From NCBI GenBank assembly GCA_934487205.1, contig CAKSRS010000002.1, positions 1 to 64,000 of the forward strand: 64,000 bases of DNA, given 5' to 3'. The notes under the pieces were generated by a model. That model had not been told where the DNA came from. It did not search any database and was given only the letters and a program-made list of their open reading frames with translations. Below, one piece after another: positions 11,201-21,034 of this stretch. This DNA comes from an uncultured Clostridia bacterium. Lineage in GTDB: Bacteria; Bacillota; Clostridia; UBA1381. Position numbers and translations under genes: made by a program. The stretch's first letter is position 1. Each line of letters opens with the position of its first letter.

Positions 11201-11374
11201 GACTTTACCGAGCGCAAAATCCTCATAAAACTGGTATGAAGACTCCGAGGTTTCCTGCGTTTCATTCTGTGATATATTCCCGAAACTCGGCAGCACCGCA
11301 AACGCATTATTCGGAACAGCCGCCGCCGAAAACGCCGTTAATAAAATCACAGACAATAACTTTTTTATCTTCAT
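8228..11374 (-). CDS. Secreted clan GH-A glycosidase with LamG-like, Big and amine-oxidase-N-like domains
   Basis: A 1048-residue exported enzyme with a signal peptide (about 1-26). Next come a concanavalin-like beta-sandwich (about 45-210), two bacterial Ig-like (Big_2) domains (about 215-290 and 295-378) and a TIM-barrel catalytic domain (about 385-760). The probable acid/base is Glu527 in EFGNETY and the probable nucleophile Glu665 in WITEYGD. The arrangement resembles GH39/GH51-like enzymes, but I cannot fix the family. The C-terminus (about 880-1040) resembles the copper-amine-oxidase N-terminal domain often found on clostridial surface proteins (IMVPLRALGEA, VYIDAKTLANLLG). Its ATG overlaps the stop of the upstream gene by 4 bp, so the two are translationally coupled. 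Confidence 0.8.
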   Translation of the reverse strand: MKIKKLLSVILLTAFSAAAVPNNAFAVLPSFGNISQNETQETSESSYQFYEDFALGKVDWKCEGMNVSDGKMTSGKGFSSAKLRYDPYKNFEDITAEFGFKITIYHKEDNYFAFNCRDGSFSLLLRPTGFTYMTGGSSEQKLIEYKNEINTDYRMKVRVAGKSADVWIKKLTDADWTKISTINNVQKKRGTIGFVSYNAGVEISDVIVWNNSSDPVIMSNKRVIDDVGNQGTLTAKNNTGYDIIWKSDNEEVVKVEEDGKYTVLKGGSAVITAATSNGAFSDSAMFRAISHVSGVNFNADALERYVGERTNLTANISPYEADIKTLSWNVSDETVIEMQGMDNTQRTIKGLKPGTSTVTVTSLDGGKVAECVFTITEKPAPDTSFVKLTMDGSGFPIAENIFGMHYGGNLNTVNNAGATTPERLAQVNNITKDAMHGMKATTLRGCLSGRWNFQTGLSTDPSLSKNKTPYTIADQMDFASENGFNQILAMPMTLPEDEYPVDRLVELVAEAKQHAGGGRLDIEFGNETYAISAAKQVPTVVDYVDRLKEFYKKVKEIDPDIRVAVPILDYHTWAVLAADPNNYPSDLDKNAYTQGIRATSWNSMLWANQEYFDAIVVHLYCGPGNFSALRESGLLERLAGNTYSKIPGTIVQSAQFKDKEIWITEYGDLPNYVFGGSTAEKSRQQYMKSLGNGIVYAGALMDFVKLRNVTYSNYHCLIDGQGFGVYNTADEDAVLPLYYTFGAVGKVLDENSYYYGVNLESGRAFSQSTGSGKAKRIYDIEEVRAWGFGDKNGVKKIVLQNITENPCEVSVKDIQLKPVWEYASDTPFPDFLEYSTEISYASMPSVVPQPKDLNGEFSDKVVLSPFSLTVVEVNTNTEMQLSEELRNKLERTSMACVGSNWVYGRNASRKKADFYNDSTATYEENGRIMVPLRALGEASEAIVRYLDGNINMAFLWDSVEISLSDGTCTYEKATIPADDGIIEYSTEVLPDKAALAEKDGRVYIDAKTLANLLGKVYTEIGNGIVILSDDELELTDNDKISILNEFNR

Positions 11375-14300
11375 CTCTTTCCTCCTTCATTTAATATATT
11401 CACACACGACAGCGGTTCAAGCGACCCGCCGGGCTTAAAAATAAATGAACGTATTTCCGAAACGTTTTCCGCCGCACGGATATCTGCGTCAAATTCATTT
11501 TTCCCGTTCTTTTCTATGCTGATTTCCGCATGCTTTATATCGGCAAGCCTGTTGCCGTCATACACCGCCGTGATTAAATTCGCCGTTCCCGAATAGCCCG
11601 ACGTTTTTATATTATAATGAACCTTGCAAAGTTCGCCGTCAAAGCTGTATGAAACGTCCGAATATCGTAACTGCATGCCGGCATCGCCGATATCGGCGGC
11701 AACCACGCTGTATGCCGGCACTTCAAGCGTATCATAAAATCCGCCGTCATACTCGTCAACAAGCGGAATATTATTGGGCGATTCCGTCCAATAAACGCTG
11801 TCCACAGCAAAATCGGGCAGAGGATTATTGCCGCCGTAGCTCGACGCCCCGTAATGCCATTTCTTTTTGAGAAATTTTGAAGGGACGCTGACATTTACCG
11901 GATACGGCGACGTATTCACAAACACCGCCTCCTTCGCCCCATGCTCATCACCGAACGCCCAGCTGCTCAGTCTTTGTATGTTCAGCTTAGCATATGTTCT
12001 GTCCTTTGAGTACAGAAATTCATCACTTTCCACCGATTTCTGTGTAAGTGAATACAAATGCGAATATTTATTGAAAATATCCCCTATTTTTTCATATACA
12101 TAAAAATTCGGCAGTTTGCTTTTATCGGTCTCTATAATACCAAAACCCTGCGAATCACAAAAAGCATGGTGAGCCGCCATTGTTACCTCATTATTTTGCA
12201 AAAGCGTTAACAGCTTTTGAACATATCCCACGGCATTTCCGACGGATTTCATATACTGCAGTCTTGATTTTAAGCTTGTATTCGGGCCGTCCAGCAGAAA
12301 TCCCGGCAAATCTCCGTACTCGGTGAACCAGAAGTCTTTACCCTTAAATTCTTCCCTATACAAATCCAGCGCTGTTTCCTCAAGCGCACATGATTCCGAA
12401 AAAGACTCCATCAAATCACTTGTTGTCGTCATATTCATCGACACAGATGAATAGCTGTGCAGAATCACGGCGTCATAATACTCGGAATTATCGCGGATAT
12501 ATGTGTTCCACGTGCCGTGTCGCACACTTCTTTTTCCGCCCGACAACTCATACGCTGCCCGGGCGAGTTTGTCATATTGGTACGGCAGCAGGGACACACC
12601 GATTTTTACGCCGTCACCGTACTGCGGTTTTATCGCCCCATATATTTCCTTTACAATATTCATATAACCCTGAACCGTGGGAACCTTTTCCGCCGCATTT
12701 TCATCATACGGCTCATTCATAATTTCCACAAAAACCGTTTTGTCGCCGGCGTGCTCTTTCGCAGCCCTTATCAATTCAATGCTTTGCGCCGCCGTATCGT
12801 CCATGCTTGTAGCAAAGAACAGCGGTACTTTCATTTGGTCTGCCATATAGTACATATCGCCGATTTCCAAACCGGTAGTGCATGTACGAATGGACATAGG
12901 TTTAATCTGCTGCATATATGCCAGCAAATTATTCCTCGTCCCGCCGACGGGCGAACCCACTCCCCAAAAATACCGGGGGATTTCCCGCATTGCCGCGGTG
13001 CCGAGCTCAAACTCCCGATTTACGAGCTGCCTGCTCGGTTCAACAACGTCTATCGTGAAACTGTCGCTTATACCTTCTTCCGCCGACGTTGCCGTTACCG
13101 TTATCCCCGTCTTGGGCGACAATGCACGAATCCCCCCCGACAGTTCCGTATCGCCGATAAATTCGATATTTTCGGGGCTGTCGGTCGTCCACGCAAATTG
13201 CGTGTTTGAAACGTCGGACGGGATTGTGTCGATGCGTGCATTCATGGTTTCACCCACTCTGAGCGTAATATGTTTTTTCGCAAAGGAAAAACTCCTCAGC
13301 GGAACACTTTTTACAACATCATAGCTCGCTGTATACGTACTGTCATCGCTTGTTGTTATTAATGCTGTAACAGTACTCATTCCGGATTGGCTGCCGCATG
13401 TAATTCTGCCCGTGCTTTCATTTACCGAAACACATCCCGGATTACTTGAAGAATAGGAAACACTCTTTACCTCTTTACCTACACGGTTTATCGGTTTAAT
13501 AACTTGATTTGAACCCGGTTTGATTTTTATAAAACTATCGGCAAAATAAAAGTCCTGCCTATTCAAATCCGATATTTTAAAATCGTATATACCCACTCTT
13601 TCATGATATGTTTCAATCTTTATTTTACCTGCCTGTTTTCCATCATACGTATAGTTTTTCAGACAAGTATATTCACTGTCCGATTGCGGCTTTACATATA
13701 AGGTCACCGTATCCGATTGTGCCATTATTTTGAGGTCATACCTCTCATTTCGGTTGAAACTATATGCAATACCGCTGCCACCCATGCCATTATAAGATAC
13801 AATTATGTTACCCGTACCGATTGTAAATGCCAGATAATTTTTATTTTCATCAGCCCTTATCGAAAATTTAACATATCCGTTATTAAAGTCGCCGATTGTA
13901 TTGGTCAAAAACGAAAAGTTGATATCAGCGCAAAAGTTATCCCACGTTCGTCCCTTTGTTTCCGCATAACTTTTTGTACGACCGTTGTCCGAAACAAAGA
14001 CTCCGTCGACAATCCGCATTGGGTCATCTGATTTTGTTGTATCCCAAAACAAATCGTCTGTTTTAAAATCATCATGCAGTACAGATCCTTCAATGTGTTC
14101 AAAAGAGTCCGGCAATACCTTTGCTCCGCACCAGATATCAAAATTTGATACAAGCATCTGAAATCCGCTGCATACCACATAAAATCTTTTAGCAATATCC
14201 TGCAAAGCCGAAACATCGTAACTTTCAATCTGTTTCCACTCATCTGCGTCCTCAAATTTCATATAAATGCTCATGACAGTGCCGCAGACAACGATTTTGC

Positions 14301-15042
14301 AATTTATTACCTGATTCCAGTAAGCGGTAACGCCGTTTTCCGTAACGCTTTCAATATAATCCGCACCCGTCAGCGCGTCCGTTTTTGTAACAACCGCGGC
14401 GCCCGGGTAATCTTCCGCCGTTTTTGTATTGATAACCGCGGCGCGCGGCGATATCTCTTTGCCGGCAGCTCCGGACGGGAGCATCAAAGTCTGCATATTA
14501 ACAGAGCCGTCTAAGCGCATATAATTTTGACCGGAATAGCCCGTCTGCAGTTCTTGAACCGGCAAACTGTCATCAATAAGACCAAAATCAAAAATTGATT
14601 TGCGGTTTGCCGTTTCATTCCATGTATTTACTGCCTGTATATCAAAAGTTACAGCAAAATCCATATAACTTCCGCCGGTGAACTGCAATACTCGTCCGCC
14701 GGTATTTTCCTGAATCGATTTGTGATATATTCCGATTCTTCCGCGTGGGTTTTTCGGCAGACTTGTGATACTGCTATACACGCCTTTACTTGTGTTTTCC
14801 ACGAAAAACGGAGCATTAAAATCCGTATATTCCGCCCAACCCGGGCTGCCTGTTTTTCCGGGAACAAATGTCCACTTTTTTGCATCAGACGCAGCATCTG
14901 TAACAACTCTTGACCACGTATCATCAATATCTGCCTGCTGATTCGTTGTATATGCGGTTGCCGCTCTTGCAGTTTGCTGCGGCACAATTACCATGCTCAA
15001 TATCATATTAAACATTATGAACAATGATATTGCTTTTTTCAT
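11371..15042 (-). CDS. Secreted clan GH-A glycosidase carrying the shared N-terminal module
   Basis: A 1223-residue exported enzyme. It has a signal peptide (1-28), then the shared module (about 35-305). A concanavalin-like domain follows (about 318-498), then two Ig-like domains (about 500-580 and 585-668) and a GH-A TIM barrel (about 690-1040). The likely acid/base is Glu777 in VEIMNEPYD and the nucleophile Glu908 in FWFTEYGDLP. A beta-rich C-terminus completes it. The catalytic domain is a paralogue of the one in the next gene: both have TEYGDLP and a QGFG motif after it. The AGGAGG site upstream of the ATG is clear. The gap of 120 bp to the upstream gene is the largest in this operon and could hold an internal promoter (TTGACT with a weak -10). 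Confidence 0.8.
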   Translation of the reverse strand: MKKAISLFIMFNMILSMVIVPQQTARAATAYTTNQQADIDDTWSRVVTDAASDAKKWTFVPGKTGSPGWAEYTDFNAPFFVENTSKGVYSSITSLPKNPRGRIGIYHKSIQENTGGRVLQFTGGSYMDFAVTFDIQAVNTWNETANRKSIFDFGLIDDSLPVQELQTGYSGQNYMRLDGSVNMQTLMLPSGAAGKEISPRAAVINTKTAEDYPGAAVVTKTDALTGADYIESVTENGVTAYWNQVINCKIVVCGTVMSIYMKFEDADEWKQIESYDVSALQDIAKRFYVVCSGFQMLVSNFDIWCGAKVLPDSFEHIEGSVLHDDFKTDDLFWDTTKSDDPMRIVDGVFVSDNGRTKSYAETKGRTWDNFCADINFSFLTNTIGDFNNGYVKFSIRADENKNYLAFTIGTGNIIVSYNGMGGSGIAYSFNRNERYDLKIMAQSDTVTLYVKPQSDSEYTCLKNYTYDGKQAGKIKIETYHERVGIYDFKISDLNRQDFYFADSFIKIKPGSNQVIKPINRVGKEVKSVSYSSSNPGCVSVNESTGRITCGSQSGMSTVTALITTSDDSTYTASYDVVKSVPLRSFSFAKKHITLRVGETMNARIDTIPSDVSNTQFAWTTDSPENIEFIGDTELSGGIRALSPKTGITVTATSAEEGISDSFTIDVVEPSRQLVNREFELGTAAMREIPRYFWGVGSPVGGTRNNLLAYMQQIKPMSIRTCTTGLEIGDMYYMADQMKVPLFFATSMDDTAAQSIELIRAAKEHAGDKTVFVEIMNEPYDENAAEKVPTVQGYMNIVKEIYGAIKPQYGDGVKIGVSLLPYQYDKLARAAYELSGGKRSVRHGTWNTYIRDNSEYYDAVILHSYSSVSMNMTTTSDLMESFSESCALEETALDLYREEFKGKDFWFTEYGDLPGFLLDGPNTSLKSRLQYMKSVGNAVGYVQKLLTLLQNNEVTMAAHHAFCDSQGFGIIETDKSKLPNFYVYEKIGDIFNKYSHLYSLTQKSVESDEFLYSKDRTYAKLNIQRLSSWAFGDEHGAKEAVFVNTSPYPVNVSVPSKFLKKKWHYGASSYGGNNPLPDFAVDSVYWTESPNNIPLVDEYDGGFYDTLEVPAYSVVAADIGDAGMQLRYSDVSYSFDGELCKVHYNIKTSGYSGTANLITAVYDGNRLADIKHAEISIEKNGKNEFDADIRAAENVSEIRSFIFKPGGSLEPLSCVNILNEGGKR

Positions 15043-15162
15043 GTTATTTTCCTCCTTTTGTATTTCAGCGTATCGTCTGCGTCCTGACCAAACAGATTTA
15101 TTGTTTTGCAGTAAGAAGTCAACACAACAATGAAATTTTTTTGCACATCATATATCATGGTT

Positions 15163-16677
15163 TTATTGTGCCAGATTCAATACGGCGGGTTTGGCATACA
15201 TCTTTATATTGTTCATATTGTCCACCGCCATAACCTTAATGAACGGGCTCTGCATACCTGCGGGTACCGATATTTCTATCGTTTCCTCGCCCTCGGTATT
15301 AACCGTACTGTTTATATATTTTAAATTTTTAACACAGTATAAACTTTCCGTACCGTCACAAACCATCACAATTATATCCGATGTGATATCGCCCTCAATG
15401 TTGGCTAAAACCGGCACTTTGGCAACACCCGATGCAAAGGTAATATTTCCGAAATCCAGCTTTGTTGTGAATTTGTCCGTTTTTACCTTTATCTGCTTAT
15501 TCATCTTCCGTCCGAAAGTGTTTGAAATATCGGTAAATTGCAGCAAATACTCACTGTCATACGCAAGCCAGTCGCCAACCGTTAAAACATAGCTATACGG
15601 TTCGGACGCCGCGCTTAACACAGCAGCTACGGGTGTGCCGTCTGCGGTTGTGAGCTTTATATTATCCGCATTTACGGTAGTTTCGTCAATATCCGACGTG
15701 AAATTTAAAGATATTTCACTTCCCTTTCTTGCGCCGATAGTCTCCCCGGCAACCGTAACGTCCGGGTCTTTTGCGGTATAGATGTCAAAGTTGGAAACGA
15801 GCATCTGAAATCCGCTGCACACAACATAAAAGCGCTTGTTAATATCCTTCAGCGAAGTAACATAAAAGCTTTCTATATGTTTCCAATCATCGGCGTCCTC
15901 GAACTTCATATAAATACTCATCACATCGCCGTCAACAACAACCTTACAATTAATTACCTGATTCCAGTAAGTTACGGTCCCGTTTTCTGTAACGCTTTCA
16001 ATATAATCCGCACCCGTCAGTGCGTCGGTTTTTACCACGGCGTTGGGATATTCCGCCGCACCTTTGGTGTTTATAACCGCAGCGCGCGTCGATATCTCGC
16101 CGCCGGCAGCTCCCGAAGGGAGTTTCAGCGCCACCATATCTACCGATGAACCCAAGCGGATATATTTTTGACCCTCATAACCGGTTTGCAATTCCTTAAC
16201 CGGCAAACTGTCATCAATCAGACCGAAGTCAAAATATGCTTTACGGTTTGACGCCGCATTCCATGCGTTTACCGCCTGAATATCAAATGTCACGGCAAAA
16301 TTTTTATACCCGCCGCCGGTAAACTGCAAAACTCTTCCGCCGGTATTATCCTGAATAGACTTATGGTATATGCCGACTCTGCCGCGCGGATTTTGCGGCA
16401 GACTTGTGATACTGCTGTGCACACCTTTACTTGTACTTTCTACCGAAAACGGCGCGTTAAAATCTGTATATTCCGCCCAACCCGGACTTTGGGAGTTGCC
16501 GGAAGTAAACGTCCAGTTTTCCAAATCCGCCGTCGCATCGGTAACAGCCTTCGACCACATGCCGTCCGTCATGTCAACCTGCTTGCCCGAAGTTTTCGTT
16601 GCGGTTTCGGCGCATACATTAACAGTAAGCATTGCCATTATACAAATCGACGACAATATTAAATTTATTTTTTTCAT
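15163..16677 (-). CDS. Secreted protein: shared module plus Ig-like domain
   Basis: About 504 residues with a signal peptide ending VCA. The shared module spans roughly residues 20-305 (NPRGRVGIYHKSIQ, GGRVLQFTGGGYKNFAVTFD, FQMLVSNFDIY). Then comes a Big_5/SbsA-like Ig domain (about 310-410, VDGxx-type strand order with LAYDSEYLLQFTDISNTFGR) and a short beta tail. No enzyme signature is visible. The open frame runs up to 16734. I choose 16677 because the AGAAAGGA site sits 12 bases upstream of that ATG, and the earlier starts would overlap the previous gene. It probably binds glycans or the cell wall. Confidence 0.7.
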   Translation of the reverse strand: MKKINLILSSICIMAMLTVNVCAETATKTSGKQVDMTDGMWSKAVTDATADLENWTFTSGNSQSPGWAEYTDFNAPFSVESTSKGVHSSITSLPQNPRGRVGIYHKSIQDNTGGRVLQFTGGGYKNFAVTFDIQAVNAWNAASNRKAYFDFGLIDDSLPVKELQTGYEGQKYIRLGSSVDMVALKLPSGAAGGEISTRAAVINTKGAAEYPNAVVKTDALTGADYIESVTENGTVTYWNQVINCKVVVDGDVMSIYMKFEDADDWKHIESFYVTSLKDINKRFYVVCSGFQMLVSNFDIYTAKDPDVTVAGETIGARKGSEISLNFTSDIDETTVNADNIKLTTADGTPVAAVLSAASEPYSYVLTVGDWLAYDSEYLLQFTDISNTFGRKMNKQIKVKTDKFTTKLDFGNITFASGVAKVPVLANIEGDITSDIIVMVCDGTESLYCVKNLKYINSTVNTEGEETIEISVPAGMQSPFIKVMAVDNMNNIKMYAKPAVLNLAQ

Positions 16678-16699
16678 TTTTACTGCCATTCCTTTCTGC

Positions 16700-19321
16700 T
16701 TATTTGTATATAACCAATACATCAAGCTTTTCATTTCTGATGCTCATAAATACATGACTGCCTATTCGTACATCACTTATATCGGCTTTGGAAAAATTGC
16801 CCTTCTTAGAGTCTGCATCTGCGGTATATATCGTTGCGCCGCCCGTGCGATATTTATACGTCACGCCGTTATTATCGTCCTTAAGCATAACAAAACCGTC
16901 CTCTATATCAGTTATCTTTGCATAATGCGTACGATAATAACTGTTATATCCATAGCCGGTTGCACTCGGCGGATATGCCACCTTGTTATTCCCCTTATTG
17001 AATAAAACTTCAATATTCGCTATTCTGTCGCCGTCTGTAATAGGTTTATTATACATAATAAAGGAACCTTTGCTCAGTCCGTCCAGATTGGATACATCGG
17101 AGTCAAGCGTAATGCTTGTCGGTGTTCCGGCAACAAGTCCGTTAAGCTGCACGTGTATCTCATCATCTTCCCAAACCTTAGCAACACCCGTAATTAACAT
17201 ATAGTTAATGGTGAAATCACCGCTGATTTTGCTGCTCGCAACTCTTTTTAAAATCACCTTTGTCATTCCCGTTTTGCCGAAAGCATATCCGTCCACGGCA
17301 TACGCATGGTCGGAGCGTATTCTTTTCAGCGGAATAACCCTGATGCGTGTTTCCTCATCAGAATCGGTCGGCACATTGAACATTATCGGATTGCCGTCCA
17401 AAAAATGCGTCTCATATAATTTCTGCCCCGTTTGAGCGTCAGTATATGATTTGAAAAACGCATTAACCGAACCGCCTTTATATGAGCTGTTCTTTTCCGA
17501 TGTAACGGTGCGCGTCAGCTTGTTTTCCTTCGGTTCACCCGCAACGGGCGTGAACAATACGCTTATTTCATCATCCGCATTTAAAGAATACGCAATTACC
17601 TTTCTGTTATCGGTAAGTCCCAGACTGTTGTCCCAAATACCTTCGGTGGTTAACGAAAAGTTATTCTTTATCGTGCAATACCGCGTGTCATTTATTCTGA
17701 CATATTTAGCCAGCTTATATACCACAACAGCGTCGTCCTGCGAAACCATTCGCAAGGTAAAAACAGGGTCTGCCTCGGCGTCCGACATGGTTGCTTTGAG
17801 CAGATACGCAAAAGTGTACTCATGTTCATATTCCACATGTACAACTTCGTTATAAACATTCAGATACACCGTAGCGTCGGTGCCTATTCTTAAATCATCT
17901 CTGCAATTCAGCGATACGTTATATTCCCGTCCGTTAACCGTCAGGCATGGTTGCTCGATGTCCCATGAGCCCGCATCGCTGTCATATGTTCCCGAGCTTG
18001 AAGTAATTTCACCCGTAACCGCCGAGTCGGAAACATAGATAATATACAAATCGGAGTCCTTGCTCTCAAACACCGTTACTACATTGTTTTTCTCTATTGC
18101 GGAAAAATCAATGTCGGCTTTATTTTTGATTATTCTTATTCTGACGGTATCGTCATCAAGCGGCAATTTCAGCGTCTTATTATTAACTTTATCGGTGATA
18201 ACATAATCGGACATGCTGATTATGCTTGCAAAATAATTCTCCTGTGAATAAACAAAAATTACATCAATATCCCCGTCGTTATCATTATCAATCAGTATAA
18301 CCTCACCGCAAGCGGGCATTAAATCCGCATCGGTATAATCGGGATATGCTTTGCCGTTATACAAAACGTCCGCCGAACGGGAAATCGTTTTTTTCTTCGC
18401 CCGTCCGTTTTCATCGCTGTATCGGAATACACCCTCGCTGCAAGATACGATATCTGCCGCAAGGACATTGATAACCTCATTTTCGTCCTCGATTTTTGAA
18501 ATATGCTTTAACGTTGCAACATCGCTTTCCTCATCGTAATGATAAAAGAATTTACATTTTAAACCCAGCAAATCTTCCGCAGTTGTATCGCCGCAGTTGT
18601 AAATATCGTCATCAATTTTTACGCGGTTTTCGCCGACTGACGAATCCTTAACCTGCAGCGATGTTTCGCTGTTTGCCCGCACGATGCCTTCATCTTCGAA
18701 AATATCAAAATTTACCGACAATACGGTTTGTCCTTTTACAACTTTATAGCTTGTTCCCTTAAATTGCAGAACATCAACCGAAAGCGCTTTATAGATTGCC
18801 TCCACGCCTTCCCGTTTGGTAATCTCGCTTTTTCCGATAATTCTTTTTGCCAATCCCAGTTCGCTTGCCTTTTTTACATAGCCCGACTGATTTCCCGATT
18901 CAATTTCAACTACCAAATCGTATCCCAGCAGGCTGACAAGCACCCTGCACACCTGCTCATATGTTATCGGTGCGTCCGGCATAAAATTATCGGCTTTGCT
19001 GATCAGACCCGCATTCAGTGCCGCATTTATTTCGCGCTCCATATAGCTGCCCGACGCGACATCATTAAAAACCGAATCATAATTTTCGCCGACTCTGCCC
19101 GTAAGTCTTGCGCACAATCCTATAAAATCGGCACGGGTCATGGTTTCGGAAAAATCCTGATAATGTTCTTCCAGTCCGTCGGCAAAACCCAATGCCGACA
19201 GAACTTCAAATTCACGCGAGTAAGAATTATTTTCGGTGATGTTTGTATCATCGGCATATACCGCAACCGTGGCAGACAACACCAATGATATCATTAAAAT
19301 TAATGCAATTATCTTTTTCAT
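16700..19321 (-). CDS. SLH-domain surface protein
   Basis: About 873 residues with a signal peptide (ending VYADD). Divergent S-layer-homology repeats follow at about residues 25-170 (FSETMTRADFIGLCARLTG, MEREINAALNAGLISK, ITKREGVEAIYKAL). These normally tie a protein to pyruvylated wall polysaccharide. The long remainder is repetitive beta-structure with no catalytic motif I recognise. It is probably a structural or scaffold surface protein, tandem with the next SLH gene. The start at 19321 is set by a GGGAGGTGT site right before it; the 29 in-frame codons upstream have no such site. Confidence 0.72.
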   Translation of the reverse strand: MKKIIALILMISLVLSATVAVYADDTNITENNSYSREFEVLSALGFADGLEEHYQDFSETMTRADFIGLCARLTGRVGENYDSVFNDVASGSYMEREINAALNAGLISKADNFMPDAPITYEQVCRVLVSLLGYDLVVEIESGNQSGYVKKASELGLAKRIIGKSEITKREGVEAIYKALSVDVLQFKGTSYKVVKGQTVLSVNFDIFEDEGIVRANSETSLQVKDSSVGENRVKIDDDIYNCGDTTAEDLLGLKCKFFYHYDEESDVATLKHISKIEDENEVINVLAADIVSCSEGVFRYSDENGRAKKKTISRSADVLYNGKAYPDYTDADLMPACGEVILIDNDNDGDIDVIFVYSQENYFASIISMSDYVITDKVNNKTLKLPLDDDTVRIRIIKNKADIDFSAIEKNNVVTVFESKDSDLYIIYVSDSAVTGEITSSSGTYDSDAGSWDIEQPCLTVNGREYNVSLNCRDDLRIGTDATVYLNVYNEVVHVEYEHEYTFAYLLKATMSDAEADPVFTLRMVSQDDAVVVYKLAKYVRINDTRYCTIKNNFSLTTEGIWDNSLGLTDNRKVIAYSLNADDEISVLFTPVAGEPKENKLTRTVTSEKNSSYKGGSVNAFFKSYTDAQTGQKLYETHFLDGNPIMFNVPTDSDEETRIRVIPLKRIRSDHAYAVDGYAFGKTGMTKVILKRVASSKISGDFTINYMLITGVAKVWEDDEIHVQLNGLVAGTPTSITLDSDVSNLDGLSKGSFIMYNKPITDGDRIANIEVLFNKGNNKVAYPPSATGYGYNSYYRTHYAKITDIEDGFVMLKDDNNGVTYKYRTGGATIYTADADSKKGNFSKADISDVRIGSHVFMSIRNEKLDVLVIYK

Positions 19322-19337
19322 ATCTGACACCTCCCGA

Positions 19338-21011
19338 TTAAATTGATTGCAGCGCGATGTACAGCAATTTTGCCATTTCCGCTCTTGTGGCATATGCTTT
19401 CGGCACAAATCTGCCGTCCGCTCTGCCGCTGATTATTCCCGCTTTCTTCATGGCATAAACCGCCGTTTTTGCATAATCGGATATTTCCGAATCGTCCTCA
19501 AACTGCACGGATTCATCGCCTTGCGCAAGCTGTTTGCCTTTATAACTTAAAATTCTGTTAAGGAAAACCGCCATATCCTCGCGCGTTACGTTTGCCTGCG
19601 GAGCAAAATTGCCGTCGCCGACGCCCTGCGCCACATCAATCGCCGCCGCGGCGGTGACATATTTATAATACCAGTCATTTTCCGTAACATCATTAAATCC
19701 GCGCTCACCGTTTGTCTGTCCGACATTAAACGCTGTCACCAACATTGTTATCATCTCGGCGCGGGTAACCAAATCTTCCGACTCAAATCTGCCGTTGCCC
19801 TTGCCGTTGATTACGCCTTTTTTGTGCAAATATGAAATTGCGTCATAAGCCCAGTGGCTCTCATCAACATCGGCAAACATACTTTTCTCCGATTCGGTCT
19901 GAGGTTTAACAACCAGCAAATCGGGGCCTTCCGCGGCATTTTCCCTTTTAACACTGCCGCTGCCACCGCCGCTGCCGCCCGTACCTCCGCCCGGAGTCTG
20001 AGAAGGCGTGAAATAGTCCTTGATTATTTTTGCCATCTGCGCAATATCCGACGGTGCCCGGTCAAGTATCTTGCCCGCAATGGTTGCCTTCGTCTCATTT
20101 GAGGCACTCGTAAACGAATTTACATAGGCCGACATGGAATTATCGGCAGTCTTGAAAATATCTATATACGCGACAAGTGCGTTTACCATATTATTTTTTG
20201 TCGCCGTCTGCCCGCACGCCAAAAGATTTGCCGCCTTGAAATTAAATTTGAGACCCTCATAATCCGCGGCATTTTTTATATTTCCGTGCAGAATATCTAT
20301 TGATTTATTTTGTCCCGTTTCATTAAGCGCCGTTTGATATATGTCATCAAACAATTCAGCGGCATAAGTTGTGAGTAAATTTTTAAATTCCGCCTTATCG
20401 GTCTCATTATGCAGCACCTGAATTAATATGCATTTATTAAACGAATCAAGCATATTATCTATGTTTGCAAACGGCTTTGCACTCAGCATCTTTTCGGCTA
20501 TTTGCAGTTTGTCCGCATCGGACATTCCGGCATAAGGCGCAATAGGCGAAAATGCGAGTAAATCCATGGTTTGCTCGATAGTCTCCTTCATTGTTTCCTT
20601 GTCCGCGGCAGCGTTTATAAGTGCAAGCTTATTATTGATATCATCAATACTTGTAAAATCAAACTCTTTCTCAATCAGTCCGCTGTCTGCCGCAACTCTT
20701 GCCCTATATTTGTTCTCATCTGTCGTTGTAATGCCGCTCATGATAAACCGATATTCAAAATTCCCGTCCTCATTCACAGCCGTATTGCCGAAATGATTAA
20801 ACACACCTTCGACATAGCCGGTTTCCGGGGCAGGAATATCCTTCCCCGGATTAATAATCTGAATTACAACGTTCTCATTCGGTGTACCGCTGCCCGTTAT
20901 CGTTACACTCTGCGAATCAAAATCCACCGAAATATCATTAACGGATACTGCCTGCACACTTGTTATCGATAAAGCAGAAAATATAATAGCTGTCAGTAAA
21001 AGCTTACGCAT
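19338..21011 (-). CDS. Secreted protein with three C-terminal SLH repeats
   Basis: About 557 residues. There is a signal peptide (MRKLLLTAIIFSALS to VQA), an N-terminal Ig-like domain (about 20-120) and a helical region (about 125-340). A Gly/Ser-rich linker (TPGGGTGGSGGGSG) precedes three clear SLH repeats: FADVDESHWAYDAISYL, FNDVTENDWYYKYVTAA and FEDDSEISDYAKTAVYA. Each repeat ends in a TRAEM/TREDM-type motif. The SLH block anchors it to the cell wall. An AGAGAGGGG site sets the start at 21011, 23 bp after the stop of the sugar-binding lipoprotein gene, so it should be co-expressed with the transporter. Confidence 0.82.
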   Translation of the reverse strand: MRKLLLTAIIFSALSITSVQAVSVNDISVDFDSQSVTITGSGTPNENVVIQIINPGKDIPAPETGYVEGVFNHFGNTAVNEDGNFEYRFIMSGITTTDENKYRARVAADSGLIEKEFDFTSIDDINNKLALINAAADKETMKETIEQTMDLLAFSPIAPYAGMSDADKLQIAEKMLSAKPFANIDNMLDSFNKCILIQVLHNETDKAEFKNLLTTYAAELFDDIYQTALNETGQNKSIDILHGNIKNAADYEGLKFNFKAANLLACGQTATKNNMVNALVAYIDIFKTADNSMSAYVNSFTSASNETKATIAGKILDRAPSDIAQMAKIIKDYFTPSQTPGGGTGGSGGGSGSVKRENAAEGPDLLVVKPQTESEKSMFADVDESHWAYDAISYLHKKGVINGKGNGRFESEDLVTRAEMITMLVTAFNVGQTNGERGFNDVTENDWYYKYVTAAAAIDVAQGVGDGNFAPQANVTREDMAVFLNRILSYKGKQLAQGDESVQFEDDSEISDYAKTAVYAMKKAGIISGRADGRFVPKAYATRAEMAKLLYIALQSI

Positions 21012-21034
21012 TTTTACGCCCCTCTCTGTGTTGT

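Noticed and set aside
12457..13209. Plus-strand ORF of 250 codons inside the GH-A gene
   Set aside because: Shadow of the coding strand; His/Arg/Cys-rich composition typical of antisense frames.
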